Part shown: positions 44,968 to 54,306 of the stretch, piece by piece
How the letters are laid out: each line of letters opens with the position of its first letter
Numbering within the stretch: the first letter of the stretch is position 1
Assembly: GCF_024345375.1 (NCBI RefSeq)
Contig: NZ_JAGQAZ010000001.1
Span: 372,001 to 436,000 of the forward strand
DNA: 64,000 nucleotides
Direction: 5' to 3'
Source: Cyanobium sp. WAJ14-Wanaka
Lineage (GTDB): Bacteria; Cyanobacteriota; Cyanobacteriia; PCC-6307; Cyanobiaceae
Made by a program: the position numbers and the translations under genes
The notes under the pieces: model-generated
Told to the model about the DNA's origin: nothing
What the model saw: only the letters and a program-made list of their open reading frames with translations
The model's database searches: none

Positions 44968-45539
44968 CAGAAATCCCCCTCCCCCTCCCGCTCAGCTAAT
45001 TCGGCTTCGATGCGGGGTTGCACCCGATCAAATTCCTCGCCTTCGACCAGCAGGGCACCATTGCCATCAATCCGGGCGACCACGAAGAAGGGATCCAGGG
45101 GGATGTAGAGGCCGTATTCCTCCTCGTCGACCAGGAAGCTCACGAGTAGTTCGTAGCTTTCGGTGTCGTCCTCATCGTCTTCTTCGTCGCTGAGTTCGTC
45201 GGGCTCGGGTTCGTCCAGTTCACCGCTGACGGTGAGGGTCACGGCTGAACGCACCAGGGTCAGGTCGTGCTCCTGCAGCACCACATCGGCCACCGACAGG
45301 ATCGGTTCGGTGGCATCAATCGTGTCAATCAACTCGGGATCCGCATCGTCTTCGAGGCGAAACAGGCAAACCGGGGTGTCTACCGGCGTTAGCAGTACGT
45401 AGTCGTGGCCATCGAGGGGGATCAATTGCTCCAGGAAGCAGAGCAGTTGGCGCCCCCTGGTATCGCTCACTAAAAGAGTTGGCACATCACCGGAATTGTC
45501 CATGGATGAAGCGTCGTTCGCCGAACTGTCGTTTGTCAT
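44967..45539 (-). CDS. DUF3727 protein with acidic linker
   Basis: About 190 residues from ATG 45539. An N-terminal DUF1292-like beta segment (LEQLIPLDGHDYVLLTPVDT near 36-55), a long acidic stretch with runs of Glu and Asp (about 108-128), then a DUF3727 C-terminal part (YGLYIPLDPFFVVARIDGNG near 146-165). Mostly cyanobacterial and plastid; unknown role. ATG 45503 is an alternative start. The stop abuts the YqeG-like start. Confidence 0.85.
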   Translation of the reverse strand: MTNDSSANDASSMDNSGDVPTLLVSDTRGRQLLCFLEQLIPLDGHDYVLLTPVDTPVCLFRLEDDADPELIDTIDATEPILSVADVVLQEHDLTLVRSAVTLTVSGELDEPEPDELSDEEDDEDDTESYELLVSFLVDEEEYGLYIPLDPFFVVARIDGNGALLVEGEEFDRVQPRIEAELAEREGEGDF

Positions 45540-45569
45540 TAAAGGTGCCAATCGGGGCAGTCTGTCTAC

Positions 45570-46043
45570 TCAGGATGGATCAGGGGCGGGCGTTGTGCCG
45601 CGAATGTCCGCAACCAGCATCGCTGCCGGACCGTCGGCCAGCCACTGTTCAAGTAACAAAGCAGCCGCCGCACTGTCTAGGGCCCCGCTTCTGTCGCCAT
45701 GGAGACCATGGCGCTCGGCCGCAGCCCAACTGCTGGAGTGCTCATTCACCCAGGCCAGTGGCAGGGCGAAATGGCTGGCAAGGCGCTGTCCATAGCGGTG
45801 GCAGTGGAGGGCCTGCTCCGTCAGCTGGCCGGCGCTGTCGAGGGGTAGGCCAACCACCAGGGCCCGGACCCGCCGCTGCTGCACCAGGCGTTCTAGCCGC
45901 AGGAGGTCGGCTGCAAACTTTCCCCGGGCCAGGGGCGCCAGGGGTGTCACGGTCAGGCCGAGGGGATCGCAGCCAGCCAGGCCAATGCGCCTGCGGCCCA
46001 CGTCGAGGGCAAGGGCGGAACAGGGCTCGGATTTATTGGGCAT
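45570..46043 (-). CDS. ruvX: RuvX/YqgF-type nuclease (pre-16S rRNA processing)
   Basis: RNase H-fold protein, proposed to finish 16S rRNA 5'-end maturation or act as a Holliday-junction resolvase. The 157-residue protein has LALDVGRRRIGLAGCD near 11-26 (first catalytic Asp), VVGLPLDSAGQLTEQA near 63-78 and WVNEHSSSWAAAE near 97-109, then LDSAAAALLLEQWL near 122-135 with the last catalytic Asp. The usual Glu in the middle motif is present. It is downstream of the GNAT-like gene by 12 bases. Confidence 0.9.
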   Translation of the reverse strand: MPNKSEPCSALALDVGRRRIGLAGCDPLGLTVTPLAPLARGKFAADLLRLERLVQQRRVRALVVGLPLDSAGQLTEQALHCHRYGQRLASHFALPLAWVNEHSSSWAAAERHGLHGDRSGALDSAAAALLLEQWLADGPAAMLVADIRGTTPAPDPS

Positions 46044-46055
46044 CGGGCTGAAGTC

Positions 46056-47111
46056 CTAGCGGGGGGCCACCGGTGTGGGCATGGGCCTGCGCTGGGGTTG
46101 CAGTTGGCCCAGCACCGCCTCCAGTCCCTTCCCAACCTTGGCCTGGGCTGGATGCTCCTGGCGGCGCCAGACACTGCGGGCCATCAACACCCTTTCACCA
46201 TGCTGTTGGGCACCTTGCTGCTCGAGCCAATGCTGACGGCCCTGGTCGCGCACATCAGAGCGCAGCCAAAGGGGCTCGCCACTGCCCAGGCGCTGGCTAG
46301 CGATCTGGAGCAGCTGCTCGCAGCCATCGCCAATCAGGTGTTCCCAGCCGGGATGGACCGTGAGCTCCACGTCATGGCCACCTCCGGCGTGTTCCCCAAT
46401 CCAGCGGACGGCGGCTACGGCCTGGTTGCGGCTGGGATCCACCCACATCCAGCCCTTGCCATGGCTTTGATCGAGCAGATCCTCTACCCGCCGATCCAGT
46501 AGTTGGCGCAGTTGGGCTGGATTGGCGGCCTGCTCCAGGAGCCAAAGCAGGGCACCGCTACGGGGATTGAGGGTCCGAAGTTGCAGCTCCCCCAGGGAAC
46601 TGGGGGCTGCGGGGCTGGTTGTGGAGCCGGGGGCAGTGGCGCCGGAGGCTTGCCAGCACCAGAGCTGGTCCGTGCGCAGGGGTTGGAATCCCTGCTCCCT
46701 CAGCATCGCCAGCCGCTGGCTATCGAGGCTGGAGGCGGAGGCAATCCAGCTAGCCGCATCTTTGGCCCGGTGAATGGCCTCCCTCAGCAGGGTTGTGCCC
46801 AGGTCCTGCTGCCCTGCCGGACTGGCCAGGCGCAGGTGCTGGACCTGCCAGCAGCTGCCGCTGCGGTTCAGACGTCTGGTGATGATTAATCCGAGCGGGT
46901 CCTTGTGACTGAAGGCCACCAGCACCACCGGGGCTATTGCCTGGCGGGCGGTCAGGGCGTGGATCAGGCGCTCCGGCAGCCCCAGCAGCACCGCCCTTTG
47001 CAGGACCGGCTGCAGGGGTACAAAGGCCGGGTCGCTCAGCAGGGGAAGGTGCCAGCCCGCCAAGGGCTCCAGACGCCAACTGGTTGGTATGGGTTGGGGC
47101 TCAGCTGCCAT
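46056..47111 (-). CDS. GNAT-like acetyltransferase, possibly two-domain
   Basis: A 351-residue protein. The first half looks like a GNAT fold (LIITRRLNRSGSCWQVQHLR, then GTTLLREAIHRAKDAASWI near 105-123, with SLDSQRLAMLREQGFQPL near 128-145). The second half repeats a similar pattern (GKGWMWVDPSRNQAVAAVRW, DVELTVHPGWEHL). The coenzyme-A loop is not canonical, so the activity is uncertain. Ends with a basic Pro/Arg tail. In the codirectional run between the F420-ligase-like gene and ruvX. Confidence 0.72.
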   Translation of the reverse strand: MAAEPQPIPTSWRLEPLAGWHLPLLSDPAFVPLQPVLQRAVLLGLPERLIHALTARQAIAPVVLVAFSHKDPLGLIITRRLNRSGSCWQVQHLRLASPAGQQDLGTTLLREAIHRAKDAASWIASASSLDSQRLAMLREQGFQPLRTDQLWCWQASGATAPGSTTSPAAPSSLGELQLRTLNPRSGALLWLLEQAANPAQLRQLLDRRVEDLLDQSHGKGWMWVDPSRNQAVAAVRWIGEHAGGGHDVELTVHPGWEHLIGDGCEQLLQIASQRLGSGEPLWLRSDVRDQGRQHWLEQQGAQQHGERVLMARSVWRRQEHPAQAKVGKGLEAVLGQLQPQRRPMPTPVAPR

Positions 47112-47162
47112 GGCGGGTCCAGTGGTAGCTCTCGCTGCAACTTTAGGGCGGCCAGACCGGCG

Positions 47163-48344
47163 CTATGGGCGCACCAGCACCAGGGGTGTGCGTTCGTTGG
47201 CGTTTCCGGCCGGATTTGGGCGCAGGGCCCGCTGCAGCAGGGCCTCATCGCAGCCGGGGCTGGCGGCCAGAACCTTGACCCGGCCCAGGTCGTTTACGTC
47301 AACCACGGCCACGGCCACGCCCAGGGCCCGGGCCATCTCAGCGCAGAAGGCGGCGGGCTGTTCTGGTCCAAGGACAATCGTCTGGTCGTAGGGGGGAGTG
47401 GTGCCGGTGATGTCGTCGATCAGGCGGGCCTGGTCTCCGGCCAAGCGGTAGAACCAGCCCTTGGATCCCAGGGCCTTCAGGGCTGTGCCTATTAACCAGG
47501 CCCCAAGCACCCTGGCAGGCCCTTCCACGTCGATCAGGCTCTGCAGTCCGCAGGCGGTGGCCAGGCTGCTGGTGGGGTGGAACACCCGGCAAAGCAGGCG
47601 GGCCAGGGCCGAGGGCTCCACGGTGGCAGGGTGGTGGTAGCGGCCCTGCATCACGGCAAGGGGGGTTTCACCAATCGTGAGGACATCCCCTGGCTGGATC
47701 AGGTCGCTGGCGTAACGGCTCAAAACTTCCCCAGGGCTGTCGAGTACGCCAAGCAGGTGGGTACGCAGGGGCAGAACCTGGCAGTTATCGCCTTTGCGCC
47801 ATTGGGCGCTGGCGGCATTGATGGTTTCGGGCTGGCGCAGGGGCACAAGCCAGCCATCCCGGCGATTCAGTCGGCCGAATGGTCCGTAGTTGATCCAGTG
47901 GAGATCTAGCCAGAGGCTGTCTACGAGGCGCTCCAGGGATAGGCCTGGATCTGTGCTGAGCTGGATCTCGATCCTGGCCCTGGTGCTTTTGCGGCCCTTA
48001 ACGATGTAGGCCGCCCAGTAATTGTCGGGCCGTGTTTCCTCGTCGGGGTGGAGGGCCACAACCCGGCTTTTGATAATCACATCACGCAGATCACCCTGGC
48101 CAAGCAGCACGGGCTCCACTGCTATCTCAGGCACCATCACCTCCATCCGTCGATGGGGGTTGCTGATCGTGATTTCGCCCTGCACCGTGACCCCCTGGGG
48201 GCTGGATTGAACGCTGAAATCGTGGGCCTTCAGCTCCAGTGGCGAGGCGGGCCGCAGCCGATGGCGTAGCTCCAGCCACACCAGGGTCAGGCCCAGGGCC
48301 AGGGCGGCCAGGAGGAGGACCGAAAGCAGGGGGTTCAGCAACAA
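47163..48344 (-). CDS. F420-0:gamma-glutamyl ligase-like membrane protein
   Basis: A 393-residue protein with an N-terminal membrane helix (about 4-24), a beta-rich LEA-like region (about 35-150), and a C-terminal domain with similarity to CofE-type ligases: RYASDLIQPGDVLTIGETPL near 210-229, RLIDDITGTTPPYDQTIVLG near 310-329 and VAVAVVDVNDLGRVKVLA near 345-362. Cyanobacteria of this type are not known to me to make F420 by this route, so the name reflects homology only. Start TTG 48344, directly after a 22-base inverted repeat. Confidence 0.75.
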   Translation of the reverse strand: MLLNPLLSVLLLAALALGLTLVWLELRHRLRPASPLELKAHDFSVQSSPQGVTVQGEITISNPHRRMEVMVPEIAVEPVLLGQGDLRDVIIKSRVVALHPDEETRPDNYWAAYIVKGRKSTRARIEIQLSTDPGLSLERLVDSLWLDLHWINYGPFGRLNRRDGWLVPLRQPETINAASAQWRKGDNCQVLPLRTHLLGVLDSPGEVLSRYASDLIQPGDVLTIGETPLAVMQGRYHHPATVEPSALARLLCRVFHPTSSLATACGLQSLIDVEGPARVLGAWLIGTALKALGSKGWFYRLAGDQARLIDDITGTTPPYDQTIVLGPEQPAAFCAEMARALGVAVAVVDVNDLGRVKVLAASPGCDEALLQRALRPNPAGNANERTPLVLVRP

Positions 48345-48346
48345 GG

Positions 48347-48368
48347 CCGGCGGGGCGTTAACCGCCGG
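48347..48368. repeat. Intergenic inverted repeat between fumC and ligase-like gene
   Basis: Arms ccggcgg / ccgccgg with an 8-base loop in the 48-base spacer. On the minus strand there is no T-run after it, and it ends 2 bases before the TTG start, so it is more likely a hairpin affecting translation or processing than a terminator. Confidence 0.4.
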
Positions 48369-48392
48369 AGCGTAATGGCAGCCCCACCTTCT

Positions 48393-49793
48393 TCAGACCA
48401 TCAGCTCAGGCTTTACCCACTGGTCAAATTCCCCGGCACTGATTTCGCCCAGCACCAGGGCGGCCTCCTTGAGGCTCAGCCCGTGTTTATGGGCATGCTT
48501 GGCAATGCCGCAGGCCCGGTCGTAGCCAATGGCCGGGGTTAGGGCAGTCACCAGCATCAAGCTCTGGTTGAGCAGCCGTTCGATTCTTGAAATATCCGCT
48601 TCCAATCCCTCTAGGCAAAAGGCCCTAAAGCCTTCGCAGGCGCCAGTCAGCAGCTCGATGCTCTCCAGCACGTTGTGGGCGATCAGGGGTTTAAAAACGT
48701 TGAGCTCAAAATTGCCCTGGCTGGCTGCTGTTTGAACAGCACTGTTGTTGCCAATCACCTGCACGGCCACCATGGTCAGGCTTTCGCACTGGGTGGGATT
48801 GACCTTGCCCGGCATGATCGAGGAGCCCGGCTCGTTCTCCGGGATTACCAGTTCGCCGAGGCCGCAGCGGGGTCCGCTACCGAGCCAGCGCACATCGTTG
48901 GCGATCTTCATCAAGGAGCCGGCCAGCACCGTCAGGGCCCCGTGGGTGGCGGCCAGGGCCTCTTGACCGGCTAGGGCCTGAAACTTATTTGGTGCACTGG
49001 TGAAGGGCAGTCCAATCCGTTCGGCCAGCCTTGCCGCCACCGCCTCTCCAAAGCCGCTTGGGGCATTGAGACCGGTGCCTACGGCCGTGCCCCCAATGGC
49101 CAGCTGGTAGAGCTGCGGCAGGGAGTGGCGCAGGGTCCCAAGGCCCATATCCAGTTGGGCCCCATAGCCGCCGAATTCCTGGCCCAGGCTCAGGGGCACG
49201 GCATCCTGCAGGTGGGTGCGGCCGATCTTGATGATCGAAGCAAAGGCCTCCGCCTTGACGGCCAGGACAGCCCGTAGGGCTTCCACCGCCGGGATGAGGC
49301 TGCGTTCCAGCTCGATCGCCACGGCCACATGCAGGGCGGCCGGAAAGGTGTCGTTGCTCGATTGGCTCAGGTTCACATGGTCGTTGGGGTGCACGGGGCT
49401 CTTGCTGCCCAGCACGCCCCCGGAGGCCTCGATCGCCCGGTTGGCGATCACCTCGTTGGCGTTCATGTTTGTTTGGGTGCCAGAGCCCGTCTGCCACACC
49501 TTCAGGGGAAACTCCCGATCCAGTTTTCCGCCCGCCACCTCTTCTGAGGCGGCCACAATCAGGGCACAAATTTCCGCGCTGAGCTTGCCCTTATCGCGAT
49601 TCACCTCGGCGCAGGCCGCCTTTAGCTGGCCGAAGGCATGCACCACCTCCAGGGGCATCAGCTGGCCGAAGGGAAAAAAGTGGATCGAGCGTTGGGTTTG
49701 GGCGCCCCAGTAGTGCTTTGAGGGCACCTCAATGGCCCCCATGCTGTCTGTTTCGCGCCGCATGCCGCCATCGGGCCCCAACCCAGCCATCAT
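48393..49793 (-). CDS. fumC: Fumarate hydratase, class II
   Basis: Iron-independent fumarase of the TCA cycle. The 466-residue protein has [20 protein letters not shown] near 28-47, [19 protein letters not shown] near 101-119, [20 protein letters not shown] near 134-153, [13 protein letters not shown] near 234, and the family signature [15 protein letters not shown] near 323-337. ATG 49793 overlaps the upstream gene by 4 bases; an ATG at 49763 ([10 protein letters not shown]) matches the usual N-terminus better and may be the true start. Confidence 0.95.
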   Translation of the reverse strand: MMAGLGPDGGMRRETDSMGAIEVPSKHYWGAQTQRSIHFFPFGQLMPLEVVHAFGQLKAACAEVNRDKGKLSAEICALIVAASEEVAGGKLDREFPLKVWQTGSGTQTNMNANEVIANRAIEASGGVLGSKSPVHPNDHVNLSQSSNDTFPAALHVAVAIELERSLIPAVEALRAVLAVKAEAFASIIKIGRTHLQDAVPLSLGQEFGGYGAQLDMGLGTLRHSLPQLYQLAIGGTAVGTGLNAPSGFGEAVAARLAERIGLPFTSAPNKFQALAGQEALAATHGALTVLAGSLMKIANDVRWLGSGPRCGLGELVIPENEPGSSIMPGKVNPTQCESLTMVAVQVIGNNSAVQTAASQGNFELNVFKPLIAHNVLESIELLTGACEGFRAFCLEGLEADISRIERLLNQSLMLVTALTPAIGYDRACGIAKHAHKHGLSLKEAALVLGEISAGEFDQWVKPELMV

Positions 49794-50356
49794 CTGCTCA
49801 CCACTTCGGAGTTGAGTTCGTTGAAGCTCACGGTGCTGCTGTTTGTGCCCCCCTCGGGCAGGGCAATGCCGGTGATCTCGCTGACTACCCCATTGATGCT
49901 GTCCACATCCACCTGGCCACTGGCGTCGAAGCGCACCTTGCCCTGGCCATCGAATACGACCACCTGGGGTATTTGGCCTTTCCAGTGGTGGGCAGGATCA
50001 GTGGGGCCCAGCTCGGGCCGGTTCTGGAGTGGGTCGGTGACCAGGGGTATCAACTCGATGCTATTGCCCCATAGGCGCTGCAGTTCCGAGACAACCGGGG
50101 AAAATTGCTTGCTCTCGGCATCGTCGTCGAGGTAGTAGACCACCACCGCTGGCCGCTGGTCGGCCATGGCCTGGGCCAGGCTGCTGCGGGGGGGCACCAG
50201 GGAGCCGTTGCCGGCATAAAGGGCGTAAATGTTGCCGTCGTAGCTGTTGGTGGTGAGGGCAGCCAGGGCGGGCTGGGAACCCCAAACCTGAAAAGCAATG
50301 ATTAGGGCCAGCAGGGCCCTTGGCAGCCACCAACCCAGGTTGGGCAACAGGTTCAA
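49790..50356 (-). CDS. Thioredoxin-like thylakoid PSI accumulation factor
   Basis: A 188-residue protein with an N-terminal signal or membrane segment (about 8-33, ending PALA) and a thioredoxin-like domain ([20 protein letters not shown] near 68-87, [19 protein letters not shown] near 129-147). The CxxC redox motif is absent. It matches the cyanobacterial family annotated as thylakoid membrane photosystem I accumulation factor ([20 protein letters not shown] near 35-54). Lumenal location is inferred. Overlaps fumC by 4 bases. Confidence 0.8.
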   Translation of the reverse strand: MNLLPNLGWWLPRALLALIIAFQVWGSQPALAALTTNSYDGNIYALYAGNGSLVPPRSSLAQAMADQRPAVVVYYLDDDAESKQFSPVVSELQRLWGNSIELIPLVTDPLQNRPELGPTDPAHHWKGQIPQVVVFDGQGKVRFDASGQVDVDSINGVVSEITGIALPEGGTNSSTVSFNELNSEVVSR

Positions 50357-50365
50357 AGCAGCCTT

Positions 50366-52000
50366 TCAGTTGGCGCCATTTTGGCCTCTGGCCAGGCCCT
50401 GGCGTATCCCCCTGCCCACAAGGCCAATCGATCTCCCCATCACCTGGGTGAGCAGCACCACCAGCAAATCTCCCAATCCCTTGATCAGGCCCTGAACCTG
50501 GGGTGCAAGGGCGTCGCGGCTCTCCAGGGCCAGGGTTACTAGCTGCTGGAGCCAGCCCAGTTGGCGCAGCTCCCCATCCCTGGGCTCAGTGAGCGAAAGG
50601 GTACCTATGGCCTTGGCCTGCAGGATGAAAAGGTTGCGGCGACTCTCGTAGAGGGCCACCGGCCGGCCATACCAGTTGAGCCAACGTTGTTGGGCATTGA
50701 GCTGGTTGCGGAGCCGCTCGAGCTGGCGGGTCGCCAGCAGGTTTGGCTGCAGCAGGTAGCGGCGCAATTCGGGCCAGCTTGAGCAGCAGGAAAGCAATTC
50801 CGCGCTCACCAATTCGGCGCTGCGCACCAACCAATTGCTGAGCAACTGCTCAAGGAACAGCACTGCCCTCGGTTCATCAATGGCCACCAGTTGGCCTTCT
50901 GTTAGCAGGGGATTGCCATGAACCAGGGCACCGAGCATGGCCAGGGGGGCAGGCAGCTCCGGGTCGGCGCCAGCCAGTTCGGTGCTGCTGATCAGGGTTT
51001 CGGCCACGGATTGCATGCCGCCCCCGTAGGGCAGCTGCACATAGGGGCTCACGGTGGTTTGCAGGGCCTGCTGCCGCAGTTCGAGCTGGAGGCCATTCCA
51101 GCGTTCTTGAAGCTCCTGCCCATGGAGATTTTCAGCCAGCAGGCGCTCCCGCAACAGGGCGCACTGCTCAATCAGGGCCAGGAGTAAATCCCTACGCCTT
51201 TGGGGAGTGAGGCCCTCGATTGCTAGCAACTGGCCGCTGCCATTGGCCAGCTCAGTGCGGACCCCAGCCTCCAGCCGGCTGCGCAGGGTTTGCCAGATGC
51301 CGGAGGCATTTGGCTGGGCCAGGGTGAGCTGGGTCCCCAGGGTTGGGCGGCTGGGGATTGGAGCGAGGGCTGCCGGATAGGCGCTGACAAGCGAACTGAT
51401 GGGCCCCCAGAGCACGATCAACAATTGGCGGGCGCTGGCCAATTCCCGCAGCCTGCCCTGGAGCACCAACAGGCTCACCAAGCCCGTAGGTGGTGGATTC
51501 AGCAGGCGCTGGCAGGCCAGCAGATCCGCGTCTATTTGCTGCAGACCTCCCAGCAGCAAACGGTGGCCCAGGCCCACGCCCGCAGGAATTGGCAGGCACT
51601 CTGGCAAGGGGCCATCGGCCAGGCTGACCACCCGGCCGCCCTGGAGCAGGGTGGTCAGTGCCTCCAGCAGGGTGGTTGTTTCAGGGGCCTCCAGTAGGCC
51701 CTGCACTGGCAGCTGCAGCAGGTTGTTGGTGGGGTGGCCGTGGCCACTGGCCAGCAAAAGGAGAAGGGGGGCGGGCTTCCAGCGCAGCCTGAGGGCTTCG
51801 AGCTCCTCGCCCAGGTTCTCTAGGTGCTGGTTGGCCCCTGCCTGCCAGATCACCAGTTTTGGAGCACCCTCTAGCTGGTCTGCAGCCGTAACCACCTTGA
51901 AATCGCCAGCCGAGCGCTCCAGCAGGCGCACCAGGCCTTCTCGAAGGAGCGGCTCAGCGAACAGCAACAGCTGCGATGGCACGTTGGTAGAAACTTCCAA
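50366..52000 (-). CDS. DUF3685 (Ycf55-like) protein
   Basis: A 544-residue protein. The N-terminal 130 residues look like a degenerate receiver domain (LLFAEPLLREGLVRLLERS, KLVIWQAGANQH, LLLLASGHGHP, GLLEAPETTTLLEALTTLL), but the phospho-acceptor Asp is not convincing. The rest is a long helical DUF3685 region related to plastid Ycf55 (RRNLFILQAKAIGTLSLTEP near 460). TTG start. Function unknown; it may be a signalling remnant tied to the thylakoid. It lies 9 bases upstream of the thioredoxin-like gene. Confidence 0.8.
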   Translation of the reverse strand: MEVSTNVPSQLLLFAEPLLREGLVRLLERSAGDFKVVTAADQLEGAPKLVIWQAGANQHLENLGEELEALRLRWKPAPLLLLLASGHGHPTNNLLQLPVQGLLEAPETTTLLEALTTLLQGGRVVSLADGPLPECLPIPAGVGLGHRLLLGGLQQIDADLLACQRLLNPPPTGLVSLLVLQGRLRELASARQLLIVLWGPISSLVSAYPAALAPIPSRPTLGTQLTLAQPNASGIWQTLRSRLEAGVRTELANGSGQLLAIEGLTPQRRRDLLLALIEQCALLRERLLAENLHGQELQERWNGLQLELRQQALQTTVSPYVQLPYGGGMQSVAETLISSTELAGADPELPAPLAMLGALVHGNPLLTEGQLVAIDEPRAVLFLEQLLSNWLVRSAELVSAELLSCCSSWPELRRYLLQPNLLATRQLERLRNQLNAQQRWLNWYGRPVALYESRRNLFILQAKAIGTLSLTEPRDGELRQLGWLQQLVTLALESRDALAPQVQGLIKGLGDLLVVLLTQVMGRSIGLVGRGIRQGLARGQNGAN

Positions 52001-52053
52001 TTGACCAAAGCTACCTAGGGCGAGCCCTTTTCTCCAGGGGGGCTGGCTGGGAT

Positions 52054-52482
52054 TTAGGGGCTTTGGCGGGGCCTGCCGCTCAGGCTGAGGGTGTAGCCCT
52101 CGATGGCGAAGCCTGTCTGGGCTTCGATTTGTTCGAGCAGTTCCGCAGGCAGCTGCACATCCAGATCCTGGATCGCCCCTGTTTGCAGGCAGGTGAGATG
52201 GCTGTGGGGGTCGCTGCGGTAGCCGTAGAGGCGGCCATTGGCCCGGTCAAGACACTCAATCACCCCTGCGGATTGGAGTGCCTCGAGGTTTTGATAAACG
52301 GAAGTGTGGCCAATATTGCGATCAATGCTATTGAGCTGCTCAAAAATATCCCTCGCACTCAGGTGGCTCTTGCCACTCCAAAGCAAATCGAGCACAAGCT
52401 TGCGCTGGCGGCTCAGGCGCATGCCCAGGTCCCGGCAGCGCCGGTACACCTCATGGACATCTTGGGGGGTGCCGGTGCTCAC
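52054..52482 (-). CDS. Fur-family transcriptional regulator
   Basis: A 142-residue metal- or peroxide-sensing repressor candidate. The winged helix is visible (RLSRQRKLVLDLLWSGKSHL near 22-41, NIGHTSVYQNLEALQSAGVI near 56-75), followed by a metal-site region PHSHLTCLQTG near 92-102. The usual CxxC of the structural zinc site is here CLQT, with only one cysteine, and no C-terminal CxxC exists. So it is not a canonical Fur or Zur; a PerR-like or diverged role is possible. It sits between DUF3685 and hisA. Confidence 0.9.
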   Translation of the reverse strand: MSTGTPQDVHEVYRRCRDLGMRLSRQRKLVLDLLWSGKSHLSARDIFEQLNSIDRNIGHTSVYQNLEALQSAGVIECLDRANGRLYGYRSDPHSHLTCLQTGAIQDLDVQLPAELLEQIEAQTGFAIEGYTLSLSGRPRQSP

Positions 52483-52558
52483 GCGACCCGCCTTGCTTAA
52501 CTTTTTTAGTTATAGGTCAACAGGCAAGGGCCTGCTATGCCAATCGGCCAGGGGCCTG

Positions 52559-53326
52559 CTAGGCCATCCCTTCCAATGGGCTGAGGGGATCCTGCAGACG
52601 GCCATCGCCAATGGCCTGCAGGGCTTCGCCAAGGTCGACTCGGCCGTCGTAGAGGGCCCTGCCGACGATCACCCCGGTTACCCCGAGCGGTTCAAGGGCC
52701 AGCAAGGAGAGCAGGTGCTCCAGGTTGCCGATCCCACCGGAGGCAATTACCGGCACCGCACTGGCAAGCGCCATGGCCCTGAGGGCCCCCAGGTTTGGCC
52801 CGGCGAGGGTGCCATCGGTGGCAATGTCGGTGCTGATGATCGCGGCAATGCCTGAGTTGGCAAAGCGTTGCGCCAGCTCGGTTGCATCCGTATGGCTTTG
52901 TTCGATCCAGCCGCGGGTGGCGACCTTGCCGTTGTTGGCGTCGATGCCCACAATTATTTGGCCGGGGTGGTCGGCGGCCAGCTGTTCCACCAGCTCCGGT
53001 TGCTCCAGGGCCACCGTGCCCAAAATCACGCTGCTGAGGCCGTAGGCAAGTAGTTCCTGGGCCCGCGCCACCGTTCTGACCCCACCCCCCAGTTGGACCG
53101 GAATCGAGAGGGCTGCTGTGATTGCCTTGACGCTGGCGTCATTGCTGGCTTGGCCGCTCCTGGCGCCATCGAGATCCACCAGGTGCAGCCGCTGGGCCCC
53201 CTGCTCCTGCCAACTCAGGGCCTGGGCCACCGGATCGTCGGAGAAGCGGGTCACCTGGCCGTAGTCGCCCTGGTGCAGGCGTACACATTGGCCATCGAGC
53301 AGGTCAATGGCGGGAATTATCTGCAT
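52559..53326 (-). CDS. hisA: ProFAR isomerase HisA
   Basis: Phosphoribosylformimino-5-aminoimidazole carboxamide ribotide isomerase, histidine synthesis step 4. The 255-residue TIM barrel has IIPAIDLLDGQCVRLHQGDY near 3-22 (catalytic Asp), LHLVDLDGARSGQ near 47-59, VQLGGGVRT near 77-85, IVGIDANNGKVATRGW near 123-138, and ISTDIATDGTLAGPN near 163-177 with the second Asp. It heads the 18-kb codirectional minus run and is divergent from the CSP41-like gene. Confidence 0.96.
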   Translation of the reverse strand: MQIIPAIDLLDGQCVRLHQGDYGQVTRFSDDPVAQALSWQEQGAQRLHLVDLDGARSGQASNDASVKAITAALSIPVQLGGGVRTVARAQELLAYGLSSVILGTVALEQPELVEQLAADHPGQIIVGIDANNGKVATRGWIEQSHTDATELAQRFANSGIAAIISTDIATDGTLAGPNLGALRAMALASAVPVIASGGIGNLEHLLSLLALEPLGVTGVIVGRALYDGRVDLGEALQAIGDGRLQDPLSPLEGMA

Positions 53327-53385
53327 GGGCGGCGGCGGTCTTGAATGGCGCCCAGTTTGCGCGGCCGCTGGCGCCCCATTAACCG

Positions 53386-54306
53386 ATGAAGATTCTCGTG
53401 ATGGGTGGCACCCGCTTTGTGGGCAAGCCTCTGGTGGCCCATTGGCTGCGGGCTGGCCATTCCCTAACCCTGTTTACCCGGGGCAAGAAGGCCGCTCCAG
53501 AGGGGGTGGAGCACCTGGTGGGGGACCGCACCGACTCTGAGTCGCTCGACCAGCTCAAGGGCCGGCAGTTTGATGTGATCGCCGATAGCTCCGGCCGCAG
53601 CCTCGAGGATTCCCGGGCGGTGATTGAGCGCACCGGTGCCCCCAGCCATCGCTTTGTGTATGTCAGCTCGGCGGGGGTCTATGCCGACAGTGAGCTCTGG
53701 CCCCTCGACGAGGACAGCCCCACCGATCCGGCCAGCCGCCACGCCGGTAAGCAGGAAACGGAAACCTGGTTGCGCAGCCAGGGCATTGCCTTCACAAGCT
53801 TTCGGCCCACTTACATCTATGGCCCGGGCAATTACAACCCTGTTGAGGCCTGGTTTTTTGATCGGATCGTCCATGGCCAGCCGATCCCCCTTCCCGGAGA
53901 TGGCAGCACCATCACCCAGCTGGGCCATGTGGCCGATCTGGCGGTGGCGATGGCCCGTTGCATCGATGTGGATGCGGCCAGCAACCGGATTTACAACTGC
54001 AGTGGCGCCCAGGGCGTGACCTTCCGGGGCCTGGTCTTTGCGGCAGCCAGGGCCTGTGGCAAGGATCCCGAGTCTGTCGATATACGCAGTTTTGATCCAT
54101 CTGCCCTGGACCCAAAGGCCCGTAAGGCCTTCCCCCTGCGGATTGCCCATTTCCTTACCGATATCCATCGGCTGCAAAGGGAATTGGCCTGGCAGCCCGC
54201 CTACGACCTGGAGCGCGGTCTGGCCGATAGCTACCAAAACGACTACGCCAAGCGCCCAGCCACAACCCCTGATTTCAGCGGCGATTCCCTGCTTTTAGGT
54301 AACTAA
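53386..54306 (+). CDS. CSP41-like NAD-dependent epimerase/dehydratase
   Basis: Extended short-chain dehydrogenase fold, 306 residues, related to plastid CSP41 RNA-binding proteins. Visible are the N-terminal MKILVMGGTRFVGKPLVAHW (glycine-rich NAD loop altered to GGTRFVG, as in CSP41), FVYVSSAGVYADSELWPLDE near 91-110, and RPTYIYGPGNYNPVEAWFFD near 143-162, where the YxxxK catalytic pair is not complete. It may bind RNA or a nucleotide sugar rather than act as an epimerase. It overlaps pgsA by 32 bases at the 3' ends. Confidence 0.88.
   Translation: MKILVMGGTRFVGKPLVAHWLRAGHSLTLFTRGKKAAPEGVEHLVGDRTDSESLDQLKGRQFDVIADSSGRSLEDSRAVIERTGAPSHRFVYVSSAGVYADSELWPLDEDSPTDPASRHAGKQETETWLRSQGIAFTSFRPTYIYGPGNYNPVEAWFFDRIVHGQPIPLPGDGSTITQLGHVADLAVAMARCIDVDAASNRIYNCSGAQGVTFRGLVFAAARACGKDPESVDIRSFDPSALDPKARKAFPLRIAHFLTDIHRLQRELAWQPAYDLERGLADSYQNDYAKRPATTPDFSGDSLLLGN

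Noticed and set aside
53464-54237. 257-codon minus-strand frame inside the CSP41-like gene
   Set aside because: Shadow frame; the plus-strand gene has clear SDR motifs.
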